Source: Marivivens sp. (lineage in GTDB: Bacteria; Pseudomonadota; Alphaproteobacteria; Rhodobacterales; Rhodobacteraceae). Taken from it: 19,718 nucleotides of DNA. Both the position numbers and the translations under genes were made by a program. This document shows, piece by piece, positions 7,039-14,298 of this stretch (position 1 is its first letter; the number at the start of each line of letters is the position of its first letter). Below the pieces are notes generated by a model, which worked only from the letters and a program-made list of their open reading frames with translations, was not told the origin of the DNA and did not search any database. The stretch is from contig JAHEBR010000018.1 in the NCBI GenBank assembly GCA_024642185.1, positions 1 through 19,718 on the forward strand, read 5' to 3'.

Positions 7039-7329
7039 ATGAGTGCAACCCTCGATGAAGCCGTGAAAGCCCTGAACGAACGCCTCGGCGGTGCCGGGTT
7101 TGACGGCTCGGCCAAGTTCGACATCGAGGGCGAGGGCGCCATCGTGATCGACGGTTCGGGCGCCCATGTGAGCGACGACGACACCGACGTGACCCTGAGC
7201 GCCTCGGTCGATACGTTCCGCGCGATTCTTGCGGGCGAGCAAAACGCCACCGCCGCCTTCATGATGGGCCGGCTGCGGGTCGAAGGCGACATGGGCATGG
7301 CGATGAAGCTGGCAGGCATCCTTGCATGA
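7039..7329 (+). CDS. SCP2 sterol-binding domain protein
   Basis: A 96-aa protein consisting of a single SCP2-type lipid-binding domain. Visible family features are the N-terminal amphipathic helix (TLDEAVKALNERL), a central beta region with alternating acidic residues (GAIVIDGSGAHV), and the conserved end TAAFMMGRLRVEGDMGMAMKL. In eukaryotic SCP-2 this fold carries sterols and fatty acyl chains; small bacterial versions lack a defined ligand. ATG 7039 is chosen over the upstream GTG 6982 because AAAGGA lies seven bases before it and the family begins here. The stop overlaps the next start in ATGA, so the hydrolase is translated with it and the pair probably acts on lipid substrates. Confidence 0.9.
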   Translation: MSATLDEAVKALNERLGGAGFDGSAKFDIEGEGAIVIDGSGAHVSDDDTDVTLSASVDTFRAILAGEQNATAAFMMGRLRVEGDMGMAMKLAGILA

Positions 7330-8267
7330 TCTACGAGGCGGCGCCGCTTTTTGACGACGTCGCCGAAGCGCCCGGGGGCGGACAGGCCGCGTGGTGCGTC
7401 GCCGCCGATGGCGTGCGGATCCGCGTCGCCCATTGGGCGACAGAAAACGCCCGTGGCACGGTTTTCGTCTTTCCCGGCCGGACCGAGTATATCGAGAAAT
7501 ATGGGCGCACGGTCTACGAGTTGCGTAAAGCCGGATATGCCGCATTGGTGGTCGACTGGCGGGGACAGGGCCTTGCCCAACGTGTCTGCAAAGACCCAGC
7601 GGTCGGGCATATTCGCCACTTCTCAGATTATCAGCTCGATGTGGTGGCGCTGATCGCCTATGCGCGCAGCCAAAACCTGCCTAAACCGTGGTTTTTGCTC
7701 GCACATTCTATGGGCGGCTGCATCGGCCTTCGGACCATCATCGCCGCCGCTCCTTTCAACGCGGTTGCCTTTTCGGCACCGATGTGGCGCATCCAGATGT
7801 CGCGATCTTCGGCAATCATGGCCCCTTTCGCGGCCAAGATTTCGACCCTGCTTGGCCGTCACGAATCCATTGCCCCGACCCAATCGCGAGTGACTATGAT
7901 CGCCAGACGCCATTTTGCCGGCAACGACCTCACAAGCGACCCCGAGATGTTTGCCTACCTGCGCCGGCAACACGAAGCGCACCCCGAATTAACCCTCGGC
8001 GGGCCGAGCATCGGCTGGTATCTTGAGGCCGCTCGTGAAAACGAGGCGATAGATCACCTTCCATCGCCTGATCTGCCTGCCATTACCTTTCTGGGCAGCG
8101 ACGAGCGCATCGTTGATCCGGAGAGTATCAAATCACGGATGTCCCGCTGGCTGAACGGCGAGTTGGTTCACATCCCGAGCGGCCGCCACGAATTGCTGAT
8201 CGAGGTGCCACATATCCGCGAGATGGTTCTGCAGCGGTCGCTCGCGCTTTTCGCCGCCAACTCCTAA
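7326..8267 (+). CDS. Alpha/beta hydrolase, lysophospholipase (PldB/monoacylglycerol lipase) type
   Basis: 313 aa, no signal peptide. The nucleophile elbow AHSMGG places the catalytic serine at Ser128. The segment FVFPGRTEYIEKYG (about 48-60) and the DWRGQG motif (about 78-83) are typical of the 'serine aminopeptidase S33/Hydrolase_4' group that contains PldB and monoacylglycerol lipases. The candidate catalytic histidine is His288 in PSGRHELLIE. The acid lies in GSDERIVDP (257-265), and its exact residue is unclear (see findings). The expected reaction is hydrolysis of a lysophospholipid or monoglyceride ester. It is coupled to the SCP2 gene by a 4-bp overlap, with pepF following 71 bases later on the same strand. 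Confidence 0.87.
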   Translation: MIYEAAPLFDDVAEAPGGGQAAWCVAADGVRIRVAHWATENARGTVFVFPGRTEYIEKYGRTVYELRKAGYAALVVDWRGQGLAQRVCKDPAVGHIRHFSDYQLDVVALIAYARSQNLPKPWFLLAHSMGGCIGLRTIIAAAPFNAVAFSAPMWRIQMSRSSAIMAPFAAKISTLLGRHESIAPTQSRVTMIARRHFAGNDLTSDPEMFAYLRRQHEAHPELTLGGPSIGWYLEAARENEAIDHLPSPDLPAITFLGSDERIVDPESIKSRMSRWLNGELVHIPSGRHELLIEVPHIREMVLQRSLALFAANS

Positions 8268-8338
8268 AGCGCCATCCGGCCTTTTCCTTGCCCAAAGGCC
8301 CGATTATGGTCCTGCAAACGCAGTTGAAAGGTTCCCCC

Positions 8339-10156
8339 ATGAAAGATCGCAGTCCGGTTTTCGACGCCAACGCCGCCGGTGGAAATTCGCTCGGGCCGTT
8401 GCCCGAATGGAACCTCGACGACCTCTACACAGGCGAGAAAGCGGCCGAACTGCAAAAGGACATGGATTGGCTCGAGACCGCCTGCGCCGATTTCGCCGCC
8501 GCCTACGAGGGCAAGATGGCGGGGCTTGATGCCGAAGGCCTTTTGGAGGCGGTGCGCCGCTATGAGGCGATCGACGTGGCCGCCGGGCGCGTGATGTCGT
8601 TCGCGGGCCTGCGCTATTATCAGGAAACGACCAACGCCTCGCGCGCCAAATTCATGTCCGATTGTCAGGACAAGATCACGACCTTCACCACGCCGCTGGT
8701 TTTCTGGAGCCTCGAGTTCAACCGGCTCGACGATGCCCATCTCGAAGCGCTCTATGCGGCCAATGCCGATCTCGCCCGCTATCGCCCGGTGATGGACAGG
8801 ATGCGGGCTATGAAGCCCTATCAACTCTCTGACGAGCTTGAAAAATTCCTGCACGACCAGTCGACCGTCGGCGCCTCGGCTTGGAACAAGCTCTTCGACG
8901 AGACCCTCGCCGGCCTCGAATTTGATCTCGAAGGCGAGAAGGTCGGGATCGAGACGCTTCTGAACCAGCTAACCGAGCAAAAGCGCGACAAGCGCGAAGC
9001 CGCCGCGCACGAGCTTGCCCGCATCTTTGACGAAAACCTCAAGATTTTCGCCCGCGTCCACAACACCCTCGCCAAAGAAAAGGAGATTGAGGATCGCTGG
9101 CGCGGCTTCCCCACGGCCCAGACCGCGCGGCATCTGTCGAACCATGTCGAGCCCGAGGTGGTCGAAGCCTTGCGCAATGCGGTTGTCGCCGCCTATCCGC
9201 GCCTCTCGCATCGCTATTATCGGCTCAAGGCCAAATGGCTCGGCCTCGACAAGCTTCAGGTCTGGGATCGCAACGCGCCCCTGCCGATGGAGACCGACCG
9301 GATCGTCGCCTGGGACGAAGCGCGCCAGATCGTCACCGACGCCTATGCCGCCTTCGATCCCGAACTGGCCAAGCTAACCGAGCCCTTCTTCGACAAGGGC
9401 TGGATCGACGCCGCTGTGAAGCCGGGCAAAGCACCGGGCGCCTTCGCGCACCCGACCGTTACGACAGTCCACCCCTACGTGATGCTCAACTACCTTGGCA
9501 AACCGCGCGATGTGATGACGCTGGCGCACGAATTGGGCCACGGCGTTCATCAGGTCTTGGCGGCCGGTCAGGGCGAGCTTCTGTCCTCAACGCCCCTGAC
9601 CCTTGCCGAAACCGCTTCGGTCTTTGGCGAAATGCTGACCTTCCGCAAGCTCCTCGCCGGCGCGAAAGACAAGACCGAGCGCAAGGTGCTCCTTGCCGGC
9701 AAGGTCGAGGACATGATCAACACGGTCGTGCGCCAGATCGCCTTCTACGATTTCGAATGCAAGCTCCACGCCGCCCGCCGCGAGGGCGAGCTGACGCCCG
9801 ACGATATCAACGCGCTCTGGATGTCGGTGCAGGCGGATTCTCTGGGCGACGCCTTTGAATTCTTCGAGGGCTACAAGACCTATTGGGCCTATATCCCGCA
9901 CTTCGTGCATTCGCCCTTCTACGTCTATGCCTATGCCTTCGGCGATGGCCTCGTGAACGCGCTCTATGCGGTCTACGAAGAGGGCGATGCCTCGTTCCGG
10001 AAGAAATACTTCGAGATGCTCCGCGCGGGTGGATCCAAGCACCATAAAGAGCTTCTGGCGCCCTTCGGCCTTGATGCCTCGGACCCCGCCTTCTGGGACA
10101 AGGGCCTGTCGATGATCGAAGGGTTGATCGACGAGCTGGAGGCGCTGGAGGCCTGA
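8339..10156 (+). CDS. pepF: M3-family oligoendopeptidase (PepF/M3 group)
   Basis: A 605-aa cytosolic zinc metallopeptidase of the thimet/PepF class, which cleaves short peptides. The zinc site is TLAHELGHGVHQ: His397, catalytic Glu398 and His401, with Glu424 in TLAETASVFGEM as the expected third ligand. The length is usual for PepF (about 600 aa). The frame opens at 8288, but ATG 8339 is selected because GAAAGG at 8326-8331 sits seven bases upstream. Downstream signature segments are intact (YTWAYIPHF-like 'TYWAYIPHFVHSPFYVYAYAF' region around 9880-9945, where the substrate tyrosines lie). The stop is four bases from the stop of the convergent zinc-finger gene. Linkage to the hydrolase is by strand and spacing only. 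Confidence 0.93.
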   Translation: MKDRSPVFDANAAGGNSLGPLPEWNLDDLYTGEKAAELQKDMDWLETACADFAAAYEGKMAGLDAEGLLEAVRRYEAIDVAAGRVMSFAGLRYYQETTNASRAKFMSDCQDKITTFTTPLVFWSLEFNRLDDAHLEALYAANADLARYRPVMDRMRAMKPYQLSDELEKFLHDQSTVGASAWNKLFDETLAGLEFDLEGEKVGIETLLNQLTEQKRDKREAAAHELARIFDENLKIFARVHNTLAKEKEIEDRWRGFPTAQTARHLSNHVEPEVVEALRNAVVAAYPRLSHRYYRLKAKWLGLDKLQVWDRNAPLPMETDRIVAWDEARQIVTDAYAAFDPELAKLTEPFFDKGWIDAAVKPGKAPGAFAHPTVTTVHPYVMLNYLGKPRDVMTLAHELGHGVHQVLAAGQGELLSSTPLTLAETASVFGEMLTFRKLLAGAKDKTERKVLLAGKVEDMINTVVRQIAFYDFECKLHAARREGELTPDDINALWMSVQADSLGDAFEFFEGYKTYWAYIPHFVHSPFYVYAYAFGDGLVNALYAVYEEGDASFRKKYFEMLRAGGSKHHKELLAPFGLDASDPAFWDKGLSMIEGLIDELEALEA

Positions 10157-10162
10157 GCGCCT
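10140..10162. terminator. Small hairpin across the convergent pepF and zinc-finger stops
   Basis: AGGCGCT (10140-10146) and AGCGCCT (10156-10162) form a 7-bp stem with a 9-base loop. It spans the pepF stop codon and the last codon of the opposite gene. It could slow transcripts from both sides, but there is no real U-tract. Confidence 0.3.
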
Positions 10163-10430
10163 ATTTCAGCTGGCTGTCCTTTGATCCGCGACGGTTAAAG
10201 CCGCCGCGGCTCTGAGGGCGCGCATCGCGCCCCGATTGGCACTCGATGCAAAGCTTGACGCCGGGAACCGCCTCACGCCGCGCCTGAGGGATCTCTTCCT
10301 CGCATTCGGCGCAATGGGTCAGGCTCTCGCCGGCCGGGCCCTTTCGGGCCTTCATGCGGGCAAGCTCATCGGCGATCGAGGCTTCGATCTGCTCGTTCAC
10401 CGCCCCGTCATGTGCCCAGCCACCGGCCAT
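10161..10430 (-). CDS. YbiI-like DksA/TraR-type C4 zinc-finger protein
   Basis: An 89-aa protein with a four-cysteine zinc finger (Cys40, Cys43, Cys61, Cys64). It has the family strings GWAHDGAVNEQIE at the start, PQARREAVPGVKLCIECQ in the finger and RRGSKDSQL at the end. From memory, E. coli YbiI has nearly the same layout and C-terminus. Unlike full DksA it lacks the long coiled-coil that reaches into the RNA polymerase secondary channel, so a DksA-like role should not be assumed. The gene starts three bases after the stop of the DUF4389 gene, so the two form an operon downstream of rpoH. Confidence 0.9.
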   Translation of the reverse strand: MAGGWAHDGAVNEQIEASIADELARMKARKGPAGESLTHCAECEEEIPQARREAVPGVKLCIECQSGRDARPQSRGGFNRRGSKDSQLK

Positions 10431-10433
10431 GGA

Positions 10434-10742
10434 TCAGTCGAGATCCGTCCAGGGCCAGGGCCGCGTCTGGCTTGCGCCGGTCTGATAGCGCACCGCCTTG
10501 GCAATCCAAAGCGCCAGCGCCGTGCCAAACTCGGCCAGCCGCGGATTAGGCCGCCCGCTGTTCAAAAGCATAATAATGAACTGCACGACGACGAGCAGGA
10601 TAAAGACCGTATCCGACAAGCCCAGCAAGATCCCGATCAGGATCATCGAGACAAGCCGCGAAAACATATTCTTCTCTACAACCGGCAGACCGCTTTCGTC
10701 GATCGTGACAGGTTCGGTTCCGTTCGGATCAGGTATCGGCAT
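10434..10742 (-). CDS. DUF4389 family membrane protein
   Basis: 102 aa from ATG 10742; an in-frame ATG at 10754 is the alternative, but a GGGGGG run just before 10742 can serve as ribosome-binding site. A hydrophilic N-terminus is followed by a long hydrophobic region (about residues 28-60, probably two packed helices). Next come NPRLAEFGTALALWIAKAVRYQT and a Trp/Pro-rich end (RPWPW). This pattern (membrane segment, 'N-RL--FG--L--W', aromatic-proline tail) matches DUF4389 proteins as I remember them; no function is known. It sits 75 bases downstream of rpoH and three bases upstream of the YbiI-like gene. Confidence 0.75.
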   Translation of the reverse strand: MPIPDPNGTEPVTIDESGLPVVEKNMFSRLVSMILIGILLGLSDTVFILLVVVQFIIMLLNSGRPNPRLAEFGTALALWIAKAVRYQTGASQTRPWPWTDLD

Positions 10743-10817
10743 TCTGCCCCCCATTGCTCAAATCGCCTGACGCAGCAGGCCAAACACTCATCTGAAATCA
10801 ACACCGGCAAGCCGCAC

Positions 10818-11717
10818 CTACGCGGTCGCGAGCATTCCCTTTTCCTTGGCAAGCTCCTGCATCCGCTGCTGAAGCTTCTCAAAAGCGCGCACCTCGATCT
10901 GGCGAATTCGCTCGCGGCTCACGTCATACTGGGACGACAGGTCCTCGAGCGTGATCGTCTCGTCCTGAAGGCGGCGCTGGATCAGGATATCACGTTCCCG
11001 CTCGTTAAGCACCTTCATCGCCTCGACCAATAGCTCGCGGCGCGATTCCAGCTCATTACGCTCCTCATAAGCGCCCGCCTGATCGGCATCCTCGTCCTCA
11101 AGCCAGTCCTGCCACTGCGTGACACTATCGCCATCTCCGCTGCCAACCATCGCATTAAGCGAGGCGTCGCCCCCCGACAGCCGCCGGTTCATCGAAACGA
11201 CCTCGTCTTCCGTGACACCCAGATCATGCGCAATCTGCGCGACATTCTCAGGCCGAAGATCGCCCTCCTCAAGCGCGCCAATCCGCGCCTTGGCCTTGCG
11301 AAGATTGAAAAACAGCTTCTTCTGCGCGCTGGTGGTCCCCAGCTTCACAAGGCTCCACGACCGCAGAATATATTCCTGGATCGAGGCGCGGATCCACCAC
11401 ATGGCATAGGTCGCCAGGCGAAAGCCCTTCTCGGGATCAAACCGCTTGACCGCCTGCATCAGGCCCACATTCGCCTCGGAAATCACCTCCGCCTGCGGCA
11501 GCCCATAGCCACGATAGCCCATGGCGATCTTCGCCGCGAGCCGCAGATGGCTCGTCACCAGACGATGCGCAGCACCACTGTCTTCATGGTCGACCCAGCG
11601 CTTGGCCAGCATATATTCCTCTTCCGGCACCAGCATCGGAAACTTGCGGATCTCCTGCAGATACCGGTTCAGCCCTTGCTCCGGCGACGGGGCCGGAAGA
11701 TTGGCATAGGAACTCAT
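10818..11717 (-). CDS. rpoH: Heat-shock RNA polymerase sigma factor RpoH (RpoHI type)
   Basis: A 299-aa sigma-32 factor that directs transcription of chaperone and protease genes after heat or other protein-damaging stress. Regions 2.1-2.4 run from about residue 50 to 130, with LATYAMWWIRASIQEYI for -10 recognition. The RpoH box QKKLFFNLR is at 132-140. Region 4.2 ends in DVSRERIRQIEVRAFEKLQ (helix-turn-helix for the -35). The N-terminus PSPEQGLNRYLQEIRKFPML and the location next to rluD fit the RpoHI paralogue rather than RpoHII, judged from memory of Rhodobacter sequences. ATG 11717 has GGGAG seven bases upstream. A possible self-type promoter lies at 11750-11778. Confidence 0.96.
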   Translation of the reverse strand: MSSYANLPAPSPEQGLNRYLQEIRKFPMLVPEEEYMLAKRWVDHEDSGAAHRLVTSHLRLAAKIAMGYRGYGLPQAEVISEANVGLMQAVKRFDPEKGFRLATYAMWWIRASIQEYILRSWSLVKLGTTSAQKKLFFNLRKAKARIGALEEGDLRPENVAQIAHDLGVTEDEVVSMNRRLSGGDASLNAMVGSGDGDSVTQWQDWLEDEDADQAGAYEERNELESRRELLVEAMKVLNERERDILIQRRLQDETITLEDLSSQYDVSRERIRQIEVRAFEKLQQRMQELAKEKGMLATA

Positions 11718-11749
11718 CGAACACTCCCAATGTTTATACTCTTAACATC

Positions 11750-11778
11750 GATCTAGGCGCACCGTGATCCGATTCAAG
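11750..11778 (-). promoter_or_regulatory. Possible rpoH promoter with a heat-shock-like -35
   Basis: The minus strand reads CTTGAA (11778-11773), a 17-base spacer and TAGATC (11755-11750), about 33 bases before the rpoH start. CTTGAA is the -35 favoured by RpoH-type sigma factors, which would imply autoregulation; the -10 is a poor match. A TATAAA at about 11737-11732 is an alternative -10 but would leave almost no leader. Confidence 0.3.
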
Positions 11779-11877
11779 GGGCGCTATTGCAAAATCCTTG
11801 CCAATTTATGACCTCGGCCCGCCCAAATGGCGAGAGCCGAAACCGCCCCCTCGCGCAGTTGCGAAGAATGTTTCAGC

Positions 11878-11938
11878 TTCTTTTGGCCCCGAAATACTCC
11901 GGGGTGAATGGCCGCAGGCCAGAGGGGCAGAGCCCCTA
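11878..11938 (+). repeat. Structured intergenic repeat, copy 2
   Basis: Same order as the copy after purD: TTCTTTTGGCC, then GAAATACTCCGGGG, a variable hairpin TGGCC-GCA-GGCCA (11909-11921), and the fixed hairpin GGGGC-AGA-GCCCC (11924-11936). The last C is also part of the rluD stop complement. Relative to rluD the element is inverted, whereas copy 1 is in sense with purD. This region (11718-11935, between rpoH and rluD) otherwise holds only the rpoH promoter area. Confidence 0.75.
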
Positions 11939-12976
11939 AACCTCTGGAACCTCGCCGCCCAACGCCACCAGAAGATCGGCCATATCCTGCGGCAAGGGTG
12001 CTGCAAACCGCAGCTCGTCGCCCGTCACCGGATGCACAAAACCCAGCGTCGCCGCATGCAGCGCCTGCCGCGAAAAGGCGAGCGCCGCGTCCTGCGCCGC
12101 CTCGCCCACTGCCTTGGCATTCAGCTTGCGCCGCCCGCCATAGACCGGATCGCCAATCAGCGCGTGACCCACATGGGCCATATGCACGCGGATCTGATGC
12201 GTGCGCCCGGTCTCGAGCCAGCACTCAATGAGCGCCGCCACCGGCGGCTCGCCCAGCGCCTCAACGATCCGCGCCCGCGTCACCGCATGGCGCCCCCCGT
12301 GAAAGCTCACCGCCTGTCTCTGCCGGTCGGTCTTGTGGCGGCCAAGATGGGTCTGGATCTTCAGGATGTTCCCCGGCTCGAAACTCGTCCCCTTCACGCC
12401 ATGCAGGCGCGGGTCGTTCTGATCGGGCACGCCGTAGCATATGGCCAGATAATGCCGCTCGACCGTGTGCTTTTCGAACTGCGCCGCCAGCCCATGATGC
12501 GCCCGGTCGCTCTTGGCTGCCACAAGAAGCCCGCTCGTCTCCTTGTCGATCCGATGCACAATACCGGGCCGCTTCTCGCCACCCACGCCCGAAAGCGTCT
12601 CGCCGCAATGATGGATCAGGGCATTCACAAGTGTGCCCCCCGGCGTTCCGGGGGCGGGATGGACAACCATGCCGGCGGGCTTGTTAACGACGATCAGATC
12701 GTCGTCCTCATAAACAACCGCAAGCGGGATATCCTCCGCACCGATATGGCTCTCGTCCGCCTCCTCGACACGGATCTCGATCCGGTCGCCCGCAGAGGTC
12801 CGATAGCGCGGGTTGGTGACAGTCTCGCCATTGACCGCAACCGCCCCCTCCTCGATCAGCTTGCCAAGCCGCGACCGCGACAGCGCGGCCTCGTCTGGCA
12901 CATCGCGCGAAAGCGCCTTATCAAGGCGGGCAGGCGGATCTTCTTCGATCCGGAACGACACAACGGACACGGCCAT
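11936..12976 (-). CDS. rluD: 23S rRNA pseudouridine synthase, RluA family (RluD)
   Basis: 346 aa. An N-terminal S4 domain (about residues 17-64: RLDKALSRD, then SRSRLGKLIEEGAVAVNG) precedes the RluA catalytic domain. The catalytic aspartate is Asp144 in GIVHRIDKETSGL. Other family motifs are VNKPAGMVVHPAPG (97-110) and ETGRTHQIRVHMAHVGHALIGDPVYG. RluD converts uridines in helix 69 of 23S rRNA to pseudouridine, supporting 50S maturation. The ATG at 12976-12974 has GAAGAGG seven bases upstream, and that site lies inside the coding sequence of the divergent DUF6476 gene. It is upstream of rpoH on the same strand, separated by 218 bases including a repeat element. Confidence 0.94.
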   Translation of the reverse strand: MAVSVVSFRIEEDPPARLDKALSRDVPDEAALSRSRLGKLIEEGAVAVNGETVTNPRYRTSAGDRIEIRVEEADESHIGAEDIPLAVVYEDDDLIVVNKPAGMVVHPAPGTPGGTLVNALIHHCGETLSGVGGEKRPGIVHRIDKETSGLLVAAKSDRAHHGLAAQFEKHTVERHYLAICYGVPDQNDPRLHGVKGTSFEPGNILKIQTHLGRHKTDRQRQAVSFHGGRHAVTRARIVEALGEPPVAALIECWLETGRTHQIRVHMAHVGHALIGDPVYGGRRKLNAKAVGEAAQDAALAFSRQALHAATLGFVHPVTGDELRFAAPLPQDMADLLVALGGEVPEV

Positions 12977-13273
12977 ATGGAAACCTCTTCCGATAACGGC
13001 ACCCTGCCGCCACAGCTGATCTTTCTCAAGCGCCTCGTCACGGCGCTCGGGGTGGTGATGATTGGCGGGTTCCTAGTGCTTATTGCAGCGCTTGTCATCC
13101 GCCTCAATGCCGATCCCCTGCCCCTGCCCGACCGGATCACTTTGCCCCAGGGCGTCACGGCCACCGCCTTTACCCAAGGCACCGACTGGTTCGCGGTTGT
13201 CACCTCCGACAACCGCATCCTGATTTACGACCGCGCGACAAGCGCGCTGCGGCAGGAAGTCACGATCGACTAG
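12977..13273 (+). CDS. DUF6476 family single-pass membrane protein
   Basis: 98 aa. The N-terminal segment LPPQLIFLKRLVTALG leads into one transmembrane helix (about residues 21-43). A short extracytoplasmic part follows, with ITLPQGVTATAFTQGTDWFA and ILIYDRATSALRQEV. This matches the DUF6476 proteins of Rhodobacterales as I recall them; the function is unknown. The start ATG directly abuts the rluD start (CATATG), so its promoter and translation signals must lie inside rluD, and no clear ribosome-binding site is visible. The TAG stop overlaps the opposite stop of the next gene (CTAG at 13270-13273). Confidence 0.82.
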   Translation: METSSDNGTLPPQLIFLKRLVTALGVVMIGGFLVLIAALVIRLNADPLPLPDRITLPQGVTATAFTQGTDWFAVVTSDNRILIYDRATSALRQEVTID

Positions 13274-14298
13274 CGGCGCACCACGGCTGCGGTCCATTCG
13301 CTCAGGAATCGTTGCCGTTTCAGCGGATCGACGAACACCAAAAGCCCCGGATCAAGCCGGATCGGCCGCCTGTGCCCAGCAGAAGCCAGCGTTGCCGCAT
13401 CGATCCGTGGCAAACCGGCCTTCTCGTCGATCAGGGTCTGACCTTCATCCGAGAGTAGAAAATCGAGAAACGCCGCGCCCAATTCGGGGCGCGCCGCTTC
13501 GCGCGGAATCAGTGCCGTTCGCAATAGCACATTGGTGAAATCCTCAAGCTCGATCAGCGCGGCATTCGGATCACCAGCCAGCTGTGCCGCCGCATAGGAG
13601 CCAAGGACATTATAGGCCAAAGCAAGGCGCCCCGCCTGAACATCCGCGATCATCGCGCCTGAGCCATCGTATAGGCGCGGTGAAAGGCCGCCCATCACTT
13701 CCGTAAGCCGCCAGAATGTGTCGGACTGCCGCGCATCCTGTGTCGCGAAGAGATACCCCGCACCGGACCGATTGGGGTCGTAGGTGCCTATGCGCCCTTC
13801 GAACCGCTCTGGGTTGGCGCGCAAGAGGTCAATCAGATCAGCCCTGGTTTGCGGCAGGCGAAGCCCTTCGAAGGCAGGGCGCGACAGGATCAGGACCACC
13901 GGCTCCTGTGCAAAGGCAAAGAGCTGATCACGCCAGCGCGCCCAGTTGGGCAGACCCTCGGTCTCGATCGACCGATGTTCGCGGGCAAAACCATCGTTGG
14001 CAAGCTTCATCTGAAGGTCCATCGCAGAGGAAATGACCAGATCAAATGCCCGCTCCCGGCCCGAGACAGCTCGGTAGACTTCGGTTGTGCTGGCGACGGT
14101 GTACTGAACGGTGATCCCTGGATTAACCGACTGAAAAGACACAACAAGAGGCTCAAAAATATCGATATCTGTCGTCGAAAGGATGCTGACGATCGATGTC
14201 TCCTGTCCTGATGCGAAGAGACGCTCTTCCTCGATGTCAAAAGCCATGGCGCCCGCCGCCGAAAGGATCAGGCCAAGGGCAAGGATAAGTTTGCGCAA
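13270..14298 (-). CDS. Periplasmic substrate-binding protein (AfuA/PgtC-like) in the tctDE operon
   Basis: 342 aa. RKLILALGLILSAAGAMA at residues 2-19 is a clear signal peptide, with cleavage expected after Ala19. The mature part is a type-2 periplasmic binding protein: ILSTTDIDIFEPLVVSFQSV near the start, AFDLVISSAMDLQMKL, and a C-terminal AAFLDFLLSDEGQTLI typical of iron/PgtC-like binding proteins. The start is TTG 14298 with a near-perfect AAGGAGG at 14311-14305, six bases away, inside the end of tctE (31-bp overlap). No ABC permease or ATPase gene is adjacent, so a role as a ligand-sensing partner of the TctE kinase (compare PgtC with the PgtB kinase) is more likely than transport; this is inference. 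Confidence 0.82.
   Translation of the reverse strand: MRKLILALGLILSAAGAMAFDIEEERLFASGQETSIVSILSTTDIDIFEPLVVSFQSVNPGITVQYTVASTTEVYRAVSGRERAFDLVISSAMDLQMKLANDGFAREHRSIETEGLPNWARWRDQLFAFAQEPVVLILSRPAFEGLRLPQTRADLIDLLRANPERFEGRIGTYDPNRSGAGYLFATQDARQSDTFWRLTEVMGGLSPRLYDGSGAMIADVQAGRLALAYNVLGSYAAAQLAGDPNAALIELEDFTNVLLRTALIPREAARPELGAAFLDFLLSDEGQTLIDEKAGLPRIDAATLASAGHRRPIRLDPGLLVFVDPLKRQRFLSEWTAAVVRR

Noticed and set aside
11798..13273. A 491-codon plus-strand frame running through all of rluD and continuing in frame into the DUF6476 gene
   Set aside because: The first ~390 codons are antisense to rluD and have the Arg/Pro/His-rich composition of a shadow frame. Only the part from 12977 resembles a real protein family.
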